64,000 nt of DNA from an uncultured Ruminococcus sp. (GTDB lineage Bacteria; Bacillota; Clostridia; Oscillospirales; Ruminococcaceae): positions 38,475-102,474 of the forward strand of contig CAMZZN010000003.1 of assembly GCA_947345935.1 (NCBI GenBank). Direction: 5' to 3'. The notes below the pieces were generated by a model. That model had not been told where the DNA came from and searched no databases. It worked only from the letters and a program-made list of their open reading frames with translations. Shown piece after piece: positions 43,835 to 53,531 of this stretch (the first letter of the stretch is position 1; every line of letters begins with the position of its first letter). Position numbers and translations under genes: made by a program.

Positions 43835-45883
43835 TTATTGCGTTCTTATTCGGTACACAATCTCGGTGCAGACGGAAGAAACGAATATCCACACCTGCTG
43901 GATAAGAGACATGAACAGTACCAGCAAAAATAGCATTATAAGCATAGACGCTGCTGTAAGCGCTATGGAAAAAAGCGTTCTTCCGGGAGAATAGCCGTGT
44001 ACGTTCTTAACGGCAAAAAACAGCAGAACCGCCGTCCAGGATGTTCCGGCAATACGTATTACCTGAATGAATACTGCTTCGTCCTGTACCAATATATGAG
44101 AAAGCGCAACACAGACAAAAATCTGTACAATATAAGGCACAAGCGCATGGGCGCTGGAAACGCATATTTTTTCGGCAGTACCGTCACCGTCAAGAAATGT
44201 GCCGACCGCTCTGCTTCCTGCGACCCAGGCGGCAAAAACAACAACGCTCTTTACAAGGTACGGAGCCATGCTGAAGGTCCTGTCGTCAGGATAACCGAAC
44301 TGAAAGCCGTAAAGTCTTCCGTCAGCGATCTGAGCAAGAAACAGCGTCAGAACAATAAAAACCGATTTCCCAAGCGGCGATTTTTTTCGTCTGCCGTGAG
44401 ATATTCCATGCTTTTCAAAAAATCCGGACACTGCCGCTTTCATATTCACGACATACACATATATTTTTCTGCGCAGAATATACAATATGACGGGAATAAA
44501 GAATATCATGAAAATAACGCTGAAATGCTCTCTGACGAATACTTCACGCCACATCGCAAAAGCTTTGTTATATATACCAGGAGCATAACCGGCACGGGCA
44601 TATTTCATTGCCCCTCTGTAATCTCCCTTATTCAGAAGTGCAGAAGCAGCGCCGACATAAGCTCTGCGGTAATTTCCGTCACGCCGTATGACGTCAGACC
44701 ACGGCTCAAGAGCTTCTTCGTAATATCCGTCATTGAAAAGAGTTACCGCACTGTGAACCGTCTCTCCGAATGACGTCTCCTCAAAAATCGTTACCGTATT
44801 TTTAGCGGAATCCAGAACGCATATCCTGTTGTCCGCAGATTCAAGAGCAGCCGGTTCCCTGAATCCCCCCAGCTGCCCGGCTTTTGTTCCTGCAATGAAA
44901 ATCAGCTCACATTCCTCGTCGTACTGAAAAATCCGTCCTGTCGTCAGATCAAGACAATTGATGAATCCGTCCTCCGACACATCTATATCGATGAGCTGAT
45001 TTTCAGATGTACCGTAAGCCTGCGGAAAATCGCCGAAAACAGCGTGTTTATCCGCAAAAATATTCTTTCCGGCCGCATTCAGTTTTTTTACCGTATCAAT
45101 AGTATGAGACGACGAAGCAGTACAGGTAAAAATAAAATCACCGTTTATATCAAATCCGTTTATTCCGGACGGAACGGTTCTCATACGTTTCGAACGCTTT
45201 TCTTCAGACGAAAATATATTTCTTATACGCTGCAAAATGACCTCCGCCGTAGGCTCTGCACGATTTGCGCCGTAAAATCCCATAAATTCACCATTGGAAC
45301 TGAACATGGCTGCTCCGGAAGTAATATTGCCGAGCAGGACGTAAATATTCCCTGCCTTGTCTGCAATTACCCTGCGTGGAATAAATGTCTTGGCGCTGTC
45401 ATAAGCGGCAGAATCCGGCTTTTTTATCTCCATCACTACGCTGCCGTCCGAACGGCACACAAGCACTCTTTCGTTTCCGCTGTCAGCAATATACATCATG
45501 TTTTTTTCCGAAGATACAAATATCCCGGACGGTTCGTTCAACCGTGTTTCATTTCCGTCGGATAACACAAAGCTGTCGTATACGCCGGAAATACTGTCAA
45601 ATGCAACGTTTACGGCGACAATCCGGTCGTTGCCGGTATCGGCGATATAGAATGATCCGCTTTCGTCATAGAAAATATCTGAGGGAGAATCAAAACTGCC
45701 TGCCCCGATATCAGCTCCTGAAACGCTTCGTACAGCGGTATATCCCGCCTGAGAGGGCACAGCATTGCCACGGCTGTCGTAACTGTAGGATTCATACGGA
45801 TCAAAAGCGGCAGCCGTGAACGGACAAACCAAAGCCGTAATAAAAAGCCAGACCGCAGTAACACAGAATAATACTTTTCTCAT
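43835..45883 (-). CDS. NHL-repeat beta-propeller + TPR-like + YIP1-type membrane protein
   Basis: FDSPSDIFYDESGSFYIADTGNDRIVAVN, EPSGIFVSSEKNMMYIADSGNERVLV repeats; C-terminal TM segments. Confidence 0.75.
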   Translation of the reverse strand: MRKVLFCVTAVWLFITALVCPFTAAAFDPYESYSYDSRGNAVPSQAGYTAVRSVSGADIGAGSFDSPSDIFYDESGSFYIADTGNDRIVAVNVAFDSISGVYDSFVLSDGNETRLNEPSGIFVSSEKNMMYIADSGNERVLVCRSDGSVVMEIKKPDSAAYDSAKTFIPRRVIADKAGNIYVLLGNITSGAAMFSSNGEFMGFYGANRAEPTAEVILQRIRNIFSSEEKRSKRMRTVPSGINGFDINGDFIFTCTASSSHTIDTVKKLNAAGKNIFADKHAVFGDFPQAYGTSENQLIDIDVSEDGFINCLDLTTGRIFQYDEECELIFIAGTKAGQLGGFREPAALESADNRICVLDSAKNTVTIFEETSFGETVHSAVTLFNDGYYEEALEPWSDVIRRDGNYRRAYVGAASALLNKGDYRGAMKYARAGYAPGIYNKAFAMWREVFVREHFSVIFMIFFIPVILYILRRKIYVYVVNMKAAVSGFFEKHGISHGRRKKSPLGKSVFIVLTLFLAQIADGRLYGFQFGYPDDRTFSMAPYLVKSVVVFAAWVAGSRAVGTFLDGDGTAEKICVSSAHALVPYIVQIFVCVALSHILVQDEAVFIQVIRIAGTSWTAVLLFFAVKNVHGYSPGRTLFSIALTAASMLIMLFLLVLFMSLIQQVWIFVSSVCTEIVYRIRTQ

Positions 45884-45908
45884 TCATTCACCAACGTTCA
45901 CAGATAAA

Positions 45909-46080
45909 GGCAACACCACACAAAGATTGTGCGGCAGATGCGCAGTCAGATTTTTCGTCAGATTGTACAAAGACGATGCAGAAATGCTGACGCATTTCAA
46001 GGAGTTTTTGTGTAAGATGACGGAAAATATTCAAGCAGATGACGTGCAAAGCCGTCAGGCGTGCTTTGTGCGGTGTTGCC
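45909..46080. mobile_element. MITE-like element, 172 bp, non-coding
   Basis: TIRs GGCAACACCACACAAAG / CTTTGTGCGGTGTTGCC (16/17 match), flanked by TAAA direct repeats (45905-45908, 46081-46084). Confidence 0.8.
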
Positions 46081-46105
46081 TAAAATAGTCTCTATGCTAT
46101 CGGCA

Positions 46106-46981
46106 TTAATCCCTGATACCGGAATGAGCCATAGTTTCTATCACATACCGCTGCGCCAATATAAATACAACTGCCGGCGGTATCAGCATGAATACGGAAG
46201 CCGCCATTGCAACCCCGGCTCTCGCCATACCGGACGACGCTACCTGAGCGACCGCAGCGGGAAGCGTCTTGTACTGCTCACGAAAAATCACTCCACTCCC
46301 CTGGATGTTCCAGGCTGCCTGAAAAGCGAAGATCATAAGCGTCATGAGAGCCGGTTTCTGGTTCGGGATAACGATCTGCCAGCATATCCGGAAAAGTCCT
46401 GCGCCGTCCACCTTTGCTGCGTCGATCATGGCATCAGGCATCTGACTTATAGACTGTCGCATCAGAAAAACACCCAAAGGCGAAGCTGCCGCCGGAAGAA
46501 TGAGAGCCAGCGGAGAATCTATTATATGAAGTTTCGCCATGACCATATACTGCATGATATAGATAACGCTGCTCTGATACAGAAGAGATGTTACGATAAC
46601 TCCGTTTATCATCCTGCTTCCCGGAAACCGATATTTTGCCAGCACAAAAGCAGCCATTGAGGCAAAAATGCACTGAACTGCCGTTACCGAAACCGTCACA
46701 AAAACGCTGTTGAATACGTATCTCGAAAACGGAACACGATTCTGCCTTACAGCAGCAAACATATCACGGAAATTGTCAAGAGTAGGACGCATCGCATAAA
46801 GCTTCGGCGGAAATACAAAAAGCTCTTCCACAGGCTTTACAGCCATTACCACGGTCAGATATATCGGAAATATCATAAAAAGTCCCAGTATAGTCAGGAA
46901 TACAAACGAGAGCGCCGTTCCGCCGTGTTTCCGCCCTGCCGGTCTGTTCGACTCCTTTAGCTTTTTTACTTCCGCAGGCAT
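46106..46981 (-). CDS. Carbohydrate ABC transporter permease (MalG-like)
   Basis: SISQMPDAMIDAAKVDGAGLFRICWQIVIPNQKPAL. Confidence 0.9.
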   Translation of the reverse strand: MPAEVKKLKESNRPAGRKHGGTALSFVFLTILGLFMIFPIYLTVVMAVKPVEELFVFPPKLYAMRPTLDNFRDMFAAVRQNRVPFSRYVFNSVFVTVSVTAVQCIFASMAAFVLAKYRFPGSRMINGVIVTSLLYQSSVIYIMQYMVMAKLHIIDSPLALILPAAASPLGVFLMRQSISQMPDAMIDAAKVDGAGLFRICWQIVIPNQKPALMTLMIFAFQAAWNIQGSGVIFREQYKTLPAAVAQVASSGMARAGVAMAASVFMLIPPAVVFILAQRYVIETMAHSGIRD

Positions 46982-47008
46982 TCACCGAACCTCCTTTGCC
47001 TATACTGA

Positions 47009-47917
47009 TTAACCCGCAATTTTCTTAAGTCCCTTTGCTATAAGACGGCTGAGAAAAAACATAATTATAAACAGTATCATGCATATAGCCGAAGCATACC
47101 CCATTTCATAGCGCTCCCAGCCGTAATCATAAGCGTGGGTCATGACCGTGTGCGCCTTATAATCTGTGCTTGGAAAGCCTACCAGATTCTGCGCCACTGT
47201 ACCTGCCGTAAAAGAACTGACAATCTGCATCACCGCTGCAAACATCAGCTGCGGCGTCATGGAAGGTATAACGATATATATAAGTTCCTGCCACTTATTG
47301 CGTATACCTTCTATCGCTCCCGCCTCATACAGCACCGGATCAATATTCTGAAATCCCGCACGAAGGGCAAGAAATCCTGCTCCCAGCGAAATCCACAGCT
47401 GTACGACAATAGTAACTCCGAGCACGTATCTGCCGTCCGTCAGCCACTGCGCCGGCGCATTGATAACGCCCAAATCAATCAAAAACGAGTTAAGATAGCC
47501 GTTCATATCGCCGCTGAATATCAGCTGCCACACGGTATATACCGCCGCCAGCGACGGTATATAGAATATCAGGGTGAAAATTGTCCGCAGGTACCTTGGC
47601 ATTCCGTTTATCAGCCATGCGATCAGAAAACAAAGTACATAGCTCACCGGACCTGTAAGCAAAGCAAAAACTATCGTTACACGGATAGAGCTCATAAAAA
47701 TTTTATCCGAAAGAAAAAGCGTCCGGAAATTTGACAGACCTACAAATTCAGGCTTCTGAACCATATTGAAATCAGTGAAACCGATGGGCAGAGACATTGC
47801 CACGGGTATCACGGTAAACATAATGAACAGTATCATAAACGGCGCAAGCATGGCGTAGCACGCCTTATTTTTTCTTATCTCCCGGAAAGTTTTCCGAAGC
47901 TCCGATTTTTTCCTCAT
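47009..47917 (-). CDS. Sugar ABC transporter permease (MalF-like)
   Basis: FQNIDPVLYEAGAIEGIRNKWQELIYIVIPSMTPQ. Confidence 0.9.
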   Translation of the reverse strand: MRKKSELRKTFREIRKNKACYAMLAPFMILFIMFTVIPVAMSLPIGFTDFNMVQKPEFVGLSNFRTLFLSDKIFMSSIRVTIVFALLTGPVSYVLCFLIAWLINGMPRYLRTIFTLIFYIPSLAAVYTVWQLIFSGDMNGYLNSFLIDLGVINAPAQWLTDGRYVLGVTIVVQLWISLGAGFLALRAGFQNIDPVLYEAGAIEGIRNKWQELIYIVIPSMTPQLMFAAVMQIVSSFTAGTVAQNLVGFPSTDYKAHTVMTHAYDYGWERYEMGYASAICMILFIIMFFLSRLIAKGLKKIAG

Positions 47918-47928
47918 GCAGCGACCTC

Positions 47929-50823
47929 TTACCTCATTGTTTCGTTTTTTCGCTTGATCTCATCATTGATATCCCTGTTGTACCAGAGCAGCGTATCCCG
48001 TGGATTTGCCTGCTTGTTCACTACTTCACGGAAAGCGTTCATTATGTTTCTTGTAACGGCATACGATGCCGGAATAACCGGGATCTCCTCCAGTTCCTCC
48101 CACTGATCCATAAGGCGTATCAGTTCGTCCTCCGACCAGGAAAGCTGACTAAGAGCCTGCGGATCAGCTGCGTCATAGCGTCCCATTACTCCGCTTAGCC
48201 CCTCCAGACGTGCTCCGAACTCAGCCTGTACATCCGTGCCGGTAAACCACTTTACAAATTCCCATGCACCTTCCTGATTTTCCGCACTGCTGAATATCAC
48301 CGCTCCCGTACCGCTGGAATTTGCGGAGTGAGAGATCGTTCCGTCATTCCTGAGCGTTCCCGGCACCTGACAGAAGTCCCACAGTCCGGCTATTTCAGGG
48401 GAAGCTCCCTCAAGCTGATTAAAAAAGCTGTATTCAGCTATAACTATAGGATATTCTCCCGTCCTGAACCGGCTGAAAGCATCGTAGGACTGCTCGAAAC
48501 TATACTTAGTATAGAAATCCGTCCACTGTTCAAAACTGCGGTACGCCTCTATAGAATCAAAGCAGGACGCCATAAGATCTTCACTGAAGTAGTTCCTGCC
48601 GTTTTGCAGCATAAGCATTGCAAAAGTGTGTCCGGTTTCGGTAGCAGGAGAAATATCGGTCGAAGGAAGCACCAGTCCCACGGACATATAGTTCCTCTGT
48701 ATCGCAGGGAGCATATCAATAAGCTCATCCCATGTCTCAGGTGGATGATCGTACCCCAGCCCCGAGAGAATATCCGTACGGTAGAACATCATGGGGAACG
48801 ACCGGGTAAGAGGAATTCCATAGCAGCCCCCGTTCCATGAATACTGCACTGCCGCACTGTCTCCGAAACGTTCCATGACCGAATTGAAATCATCATACTG
48901 CGAAAGATCGGTAAGAAGCCCTCGTGAAGCAAGGTTAACCGGAAATTCTTCCCCCAGGAACAGCGCCGCATCCGGAGCTTTTCCTGCAAGCGCCGCTTCC
49001 ACAACGCCGCCGTTTACAAGATTGACAGAAATGGGAATTCCGTATTCAGGAGTAAACCTGCTTTCTGTCATTTCACGGACGAGTTCCGCCTGATCTCTGC
49101 CCATAGCTACCCAGACTTCTACAGCTTCCTTTCCGGTAACGTCGGAAAGAGTAGTGTAGTCCTGGAAAAACGAAGAAATAAATGCTTTGAAACTGAATTC
49201 CGCCGACTTTAAAAACTTTGGTTCACAGCTTGTGAATTCCCTGTCCATTGTAGCGAACTCTATATAGTCGATCTCCAGGGGCTGCTCACGGCATTCACGC
49301 ATCCAGGCGGAGACCGAAGTTATGCTGTCCTTTATCCGGGCAAGATACAAGGGTATTTTCACAGGCTTTTCCACGCATTTATCAAGTATAACTGCCATAT
49401 TACCGATAACCGCTGCCTCCGATCCGTAAGAACCGCTCAGTTCTTCCAGATCTGCCTGGATATCTTTTAGCTGACACGATAATTCTTCCAGGCGTTCCGT
49501 CAGATCGGGCAGTTTTTCATGGACATAATAATCAGTATACTTATCCGGAGACGGACCTGTGAGCATAAGAATGCGGCGATACTGTTCGTTGATCCCGGCA
49601 AGGACTTCTTCAAGCCGGCGCATAGCGTCGCCCGTTTCTCCCGGAACAACCTCCATTGTCAGCGTATGATCCGCACCGGAGTCAAGATATACGAATACGT
49701 CCTGCGACGCAACGTCCCAGCCGCTGTTATAAGCAAAACGTACCTCGTCCATTTCGGAACAGACAACTCTGCCGTCAAGATAGATACGTCTGTTGGAACT
49801 GAATCCTCTCTGAAAGTTCTGCCTGTATTTTATGCCGATCTTATACCAGCCGCTGTTTCCGACATCCTCCCGTGATATATTCCAGGTCACGGACTGAAGA
49901 GGCTTGCTCCAGTTTTCTCCTCCGAAAGTATTGTAAACTATCCGTGACGGATCGGATGGGGAAACAAGATAATTTACATTGTCAAAGTTTGCGCAAAGCG
50001 AAGCGTCTGACCTGACTGCCGCCTGTTCCCCTTCTATCCTGAAAAGTCTGGACGGCGTATTCTCTGGAGTTATCTCAGCCGTCACCGAATTTCTGTATTC
50101 ATCATAGGAAAACAGATCCGGTGGGTTTTCAAAGCTCAGTCCCTCCAGCGCAATCTGACCTGCCCCTGAATACACAGCGATTTCATGATTTCCCTCCTCA
50201 AGAAAGAAAATCAGCGGATCGCTGAAAAGACCGTCGGGATCGCCGAAAAAGCAGCTCTGCCGAATCTCCTGCTGAACCTGCGGCGGACGTATCTGATTGC
50301 CACGGGAATCGTCATATATATCCCTTTCATTTACCCATGCTCTGCCAAGAGTCAGCCGTGAAGCTGATTTAAACGGCAGCTTTCCGTCTATTTCAAGTGA
50401 AAGTTCTATAGTCTGGCTTGTTTCGGAAAGAGGACTGTAGTCTGCCTTCAGACAGTAAATTCCGGAAACGGGAACATTTACGGTACAGCAGACTTTTCCG
50501 CCGCTTTTATTCCAGACTGCGGCTTTTACGGCTTTATTTTCAACAATGCGACTTGAAAGCTCCGCCGATTCGTCCGGAAACGAAAAATCCTCTGCACTGA
50601 CGCTTATACTCTCGTCCGGTCGGAACTCTCCGCAGTAAGCATCGTAATAACTGACGTAGGAAAGAAGATCAGGATCTTCAGGTTCAAATGAATAATAATC
50701 CTTTTCCATTGCTTCAAGAGTCTGCTCCGATGCGGCGTACGACTCTTCCGCAAATGCTGGAAGTTCTCCGCACAATACCAGCCATACCGACATCAGACAG
50801 ATAATTGCCGTTCTTATCATCAC
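47929..50823 (-). CDS. Large extracellular solute-binding protein with N-terminal carbohydrate-binding-like domains
   Basis: Signal peptide; N-terminal ~500 aa with two jelly-roll-like segments; C-terminal SBP (GKEAVEVWVAMGRDQAELVREM...VNLVNGGVVEAALAGKAPDAALFLGEE...). Confidence 0.8.
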   Translation of the reverse strand: MMIRTAIICLMSVWLVLCGELPAFAEESYAASEQTLEAMEKDYYSFEPEDPDLLSYVSYYDAYCGEFRPDESISVSAEDFSFPDESAELSSRIVENKAVKAAVWNKSGGKVCCTVNVPVSGIYCLKADYSPLSETSQTIELSLEIDGKLPFKSASRLTLGRAWVNERDIYDDSRGNQIRPPQVQQEIRQSCFFGDPDGLFSDPLIFFLEEGNHEIAVYSGAGQIALEGLSFENPPDLFSYDEYRNSVTAEITPENTPSRLFRIEGEQAAVRSDASLCANFDNVNYLVSPSDPSRIVYNTFGGENWSKPLQSVTWNISREDVGNSGWYKIGIKYRQNFQRGFSSNRRIYLDGRVVCSEMDEVRFAYNSGWDVASQDVFVYLDSGADHTLTMEVVPGETGDAMRRLEEVLAGINEQYRRILMLTGPSPDKYTDYYVHEKLPDLTERLEELSCQLKDIQADLEELSGSYGSEAAVIGNMAVILDKCVEKPVKIPLYLARIKDSITSVSAWMRECREQPLEIDYIEFATMDREFTSCEPKFLKSAEFSFKAFISSFFQDYTTLSDVTGKEAVEVWVAMGRDQAELVREMTESRFTPEYGIPISVNLVNGGVVEAALAGKAPDAALFLGEEFPVNLASRGLLTDLSQYDDFNSVMERFGDSAAVQYSWNGGCYGIPLTRSFPMMFYRTDILSGLGYDHPPETWDELIDMLPAIQRNYMSVGLVLPSTDISPATETGHTFAMLMLQNGRNYFSEDLMASCFDSIEAYRSFEQWTDFYTKYSFEQSYDAFSRFRTGEYPIVIAEYSFFNQLEGASPEIAGLWDFCQVPGTLRNDGTISHSANSSGTGAVIFSSAENQEGAWEFVKWFTGTDVQAEFGARLEGLSGVMGRYDAADPQALSQLSWSEDELIRLMDQWEELEEIPVIPASYAVTRNIMNAFREVVNKQANPRDTLLWYNRDINDEIKRKNETMR

Positions 50824-50849
50824 CAGACCCCCAGTTCCGAAAAATAGAA

Positions 50850-50878
50850 GCAGGGACAGGAACTTCCCTGTACCCTGC
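50850..50878 (-). terminator. Terminator downstream of the TrpB-like gene
   Basis: GCAGGGTACAGG-gaagtt-CCTGTCCCTGC then TTCTATTTTTC on minus strand (one bulged base). Confidence 0.65.
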
Positions 50879-50897
50879 CTGTAAAACTATCGCCTTA

Positions 50898-52268
50898 TCA
50901 TACCTTGGGCAGCATATCTGTAGACCTTCTAATCTCCTCGTCCGTGGGGATATAATCGGTCATTTTTCCGTCATTATATGCGCCGTAAGCGTACATATCA
51001 AAATATCCTGTACCGGTAAGGCCAAAGAGAATGGTTTTTTCTTCGCCTGTTTCTCTGCACTTTACCGCCTCATCAACAGCAGCCTTGATAGCATGGCTGC
51101 TTTCAGGAGCAGGAAGTATTCCCTCTACCCTTGCAAACATCTGAGCCGCCTCGAATACGGAAGTCTGCTCAACAGACACCGCTTCCATAAGTCCCTGATC
51201 GTAAAGTTCGGAAAGAACCGAACTCATACCGTGGTATCTCAGACCTCCGGCATGATTAGGCGACGGCATGAAGCCGCTGCCAAGGGTATACATTTTCTGG
51301 AGCGGACAAACCTTTCCGGTATCGCAGAAATCGTACGCATAGACGCCTCTTGTAAGACTGGGACACGATGCTGGCTCAACGGCAATAAAGCGATAATCCG
51401 CCTCGCCTCTGAGCTTTTCTCCCATGAAAGGAGAAATAAGTCCGCCGAGGTTTGAACCGCCTCCGGCGCATCCGATAATGATATCGGGCTTGATGCCGTA
51501 CTTATCCATTGCGGTCTTTGTTTCCATTCCTATTACCGACTGGTGGAGGAGAACCTGTGAAAGAACGCTTCCGAGAACATATCTGTAGCCGTCCTGCGTC
51601 GTTGCAGCTTCTACCGCCTCAGATATAGCGCATCCAAGACTTCCGCCCGTGCCTGGGAATTCAGCAAGTATCTTTCGTCCCACTTCTGTAGTTTCAGACG
51701 GAGAAGGCGTAACGGCTGCGCCATATGTTCTCATTACCTCACGGCGGAAAGGCTTCTGCTCATATGATACTTTTACCATATAAACCTGACAGTCAAGATC
51801 AAAGTAGGAACACGCCATTGAAAGAGCAGTTCCCCACTGACCTGCACCCGTTTCTGTCGTAACGCCTTTCAGACCTTGCTTTTTTGCATAGTATGCCTGG
51901 GCAATGGCGGAATTGAGCTTGTGGCTGCCGCTGGTGTTGTTGCCCTCAAATTTATAGTAGATCTTCGCCGGAGTTCCCAGCTTTTTTTCAAGGCAGTAAG
52001 CTCTTACCAGGGGAGAAGGACGATACATTTTATAAAAGTCCTGTATCTCCTGCGGAATCGCAATATAACGGTCTGTCGCGTTCAGTTCCTGAGCTACGAG
52101 CTCCTTGCAGAATACAGGTTCAAGATCAGCCGCCGTAACGGGGCTGAGCGTCGCCGGATTGAGCATCGGCGCCGGTTTTTTCTTCATATCTGCACGGACA
52201 TTATACCACTCTCCGGGCATTTCGCTTTCTTCAAGATAAATTTTGTACGGAATTTTTGTGTCTGACAT
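50898..52268 (-). CDS. TrpB-like PLP-dependent enzyme (TrpB2 type)
   Basis: GRPSPLVRA-like RPSPLVRAYCLEKKLGTPAKIYYKFEGNNTSGSHKLNSA; GCAGGGSNLGG; no trpA nearby. Confidence 0.92.
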   Translation of the reverse strand: MSDTKIPYKIYLEESEMPGEWYNVRADMKKKPAPMLNPATLSPVTAADLEPVFCKELVAQELNATDRYIAIPQEIQDFYKMYRPSPLVRAYCLEKKLGTPAKIYYKFEGNNTSGSHKLNSAIAQAYYAKKQGLKGVTTETGAGQWGTALSMACSYFDLDCQVYMVKVSYEQKPFRREVMRTYGAAVTPSPSETTEVGRKILAEFPGTGGSLGCAISEAVEAATTQDGYRYVLGSVLSQVLLHQSVIGMETKTAMDKYGIKPDIIIGCAGGGSNLGGLISPFMGEKLRGEADYRFIAVEPASCPSLTRGVYAYDFCDTGKVCPLQKMYTLGSGFMPSPNHAGGLRYHGMSSVLSELYDQGLMEAVSVEQTSVFEAAQMFARVEGILPAPESSHAIKAAVDEAVKCRETGEEKTILFGLTGTGYFDMYAYGAYNDGKMTDYIPTDEEIRRSTDMLPKV

Positions 52269-52337
52269 GGATAAGAACTCCTTTGTTATATATTACGGCA
52301 CCGCCTTAGCAATGCGCTCCGGCTGTTTCCATTCCGG

Positions 52338-53054
52338 TCATTTGCCGTCCGGACGGTATTTTGCACGTGTACGGGCAATACTGTCCTCGCTTCGCTTTAT
52401 AAGATTCAGAAGAGACGACGAATACTGAGCGTAGTCCTTCTGGAGCGTTGCGGTGGTGACATACAGGGTATCAAAATTGTCGATACAGTCATTTCCGTCC
52501 AGCGGAATACCGCATGACGACGCCTTGATATTTGCCTCGCTCATAGATACGATAGCGTTGGCGCTGTCATTGGCAATGACCTTTGGTATACGAAAAAGCT
52601 TCTGATCGTTATGAGGATTCGCATTATAGATTATTCTGAACAGCTTATACACAGAAAGCATCAGATATGACGATACTTCTTTTATAAGGGTTATGCTGTT
52701 TGCTTTCTGGGCAAGACTGAAAAGAAGGCTTATTGAATTGTTGATGATCCTTCTGTTAAAATTAATAATTTCGGGAGAAGGCATTTCAAGGCTGTTATTG
52801 CCGTCGTCGTCCGGAATATCCTCAACGGTTATAGTTTTTCCTTCTGGATCCGGCGTTCTGCCAAGAAGATAATCGCAGGATACATTATAATAATCTGCAA
52901 TTTTCACAAGAAAATTAAGACCGCATTCACGGATACCCTTTTCATAATGCGAAAGAAGAGCCTGAGAAATTCCGAGATCTGTCGCTGCCTGCTTCTGACT
53001 GATATGACGTTCTTTTCTCTGTAATGTTATGATTCGTGCAAAATCGGAATTCAT
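52338..53054 (-). CDS. XRE-family HTH transcriptional regulator
   Basis: ERHISQKQAATDLGISQALLSHYEKGIRECGLNFLVKIADYYNVSCDYLLGRT. Confidence 0.92.
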   Translation of the reverse strand: MNSDFARIITLQRKERHISQKQAATDLGISQALLSHYEKGIRECGLNFLVKIADYYNVSCDYLLGRTPDPEGKTITVEDIPDDDGNNSLEMPSPEIINFNRRIINNSISLLFSLAQKANSITLIKEVSSYLMLSVYKLFRIIYNANPHNDQKLFRIPKVIANDSANAIVSMSEANIKASSCGIPLDGNDCIDNFDTLYVTTATLQKDYAQYSSSLLNLIKRSEDSIARTRAKYRPDGK

Positions 53055-53238
53055 AAATGTTCCTCCTGAAATGTTTTTTAAACGACATTATTATTATAAT
53101 ACAAAATGTATAATATGTAAATACGCTGATTTATTGAAGAATTGTGAATTTTTTCGTTGATTTTTGTAGGAATTTATAAGGGATAAATTTTTCGTCTTTA
53201 TTTTTGTGCACATTGACATAATATTTCAGGATCAGGCT

Positions 53239-53433
53239 TTAATCTATGATCTCGCTGTTTTCTATGCCGAATTCAAGCAGCAGGTTTATCAGTTCGTTTC
53301 TGCTTCTGTTTGTCTTAATTGATATATCGTCAAGTTTTTCAACAATATCTTCTTTTACACGGATAGAGAACGTTTTATAACCGTCGTTTCCCTTGAGATC
53401 GGATTTTTTAGTTATTTGCAGCTTTTTAGCCAT
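53239..53433 (-). CDS. Ribbon-helix-helix (CopG-like) protein
   Basis: TFSIRVKEDIVEKLDDISIKTNRSRNELINLLLEFGIEN. Confidence 0.82.
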   Translation of the reverse strand: MAKKLQITKKSDLKGNDGYKTFSIRVKEDIVEKLDDISIKTNRSRNELINLLLEFGIENSEIID

Positions 53434-53463
53434 TTGTTTTTATCACCTCACATATATTATATC

Positions 53464-53516
53464 TTGACATCAACACAAAATATATGTTATATTATATGTG
53501 ATAAATAATAACATAT
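53464..53516 (+). promoter_or_regulatory. Promoter with overlapping inverted-repeat operator candidate
   Basis: TTGACA-N17-TTATAT; ATATGTTAT (53482-53490) and ATAACATAT (53508-53516). Confidence 0.55.
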
Positions 53517-53531
53517 AAAACGAGGACTTCT

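Noticed and set aside
46061-46660. 199-aa plus-strand ORF and similar ORFs at 47135-47734, 43997-44773 and 45044-45565
   Set aside because: Antisense to permease or YIP1 genes with clear family signatures.
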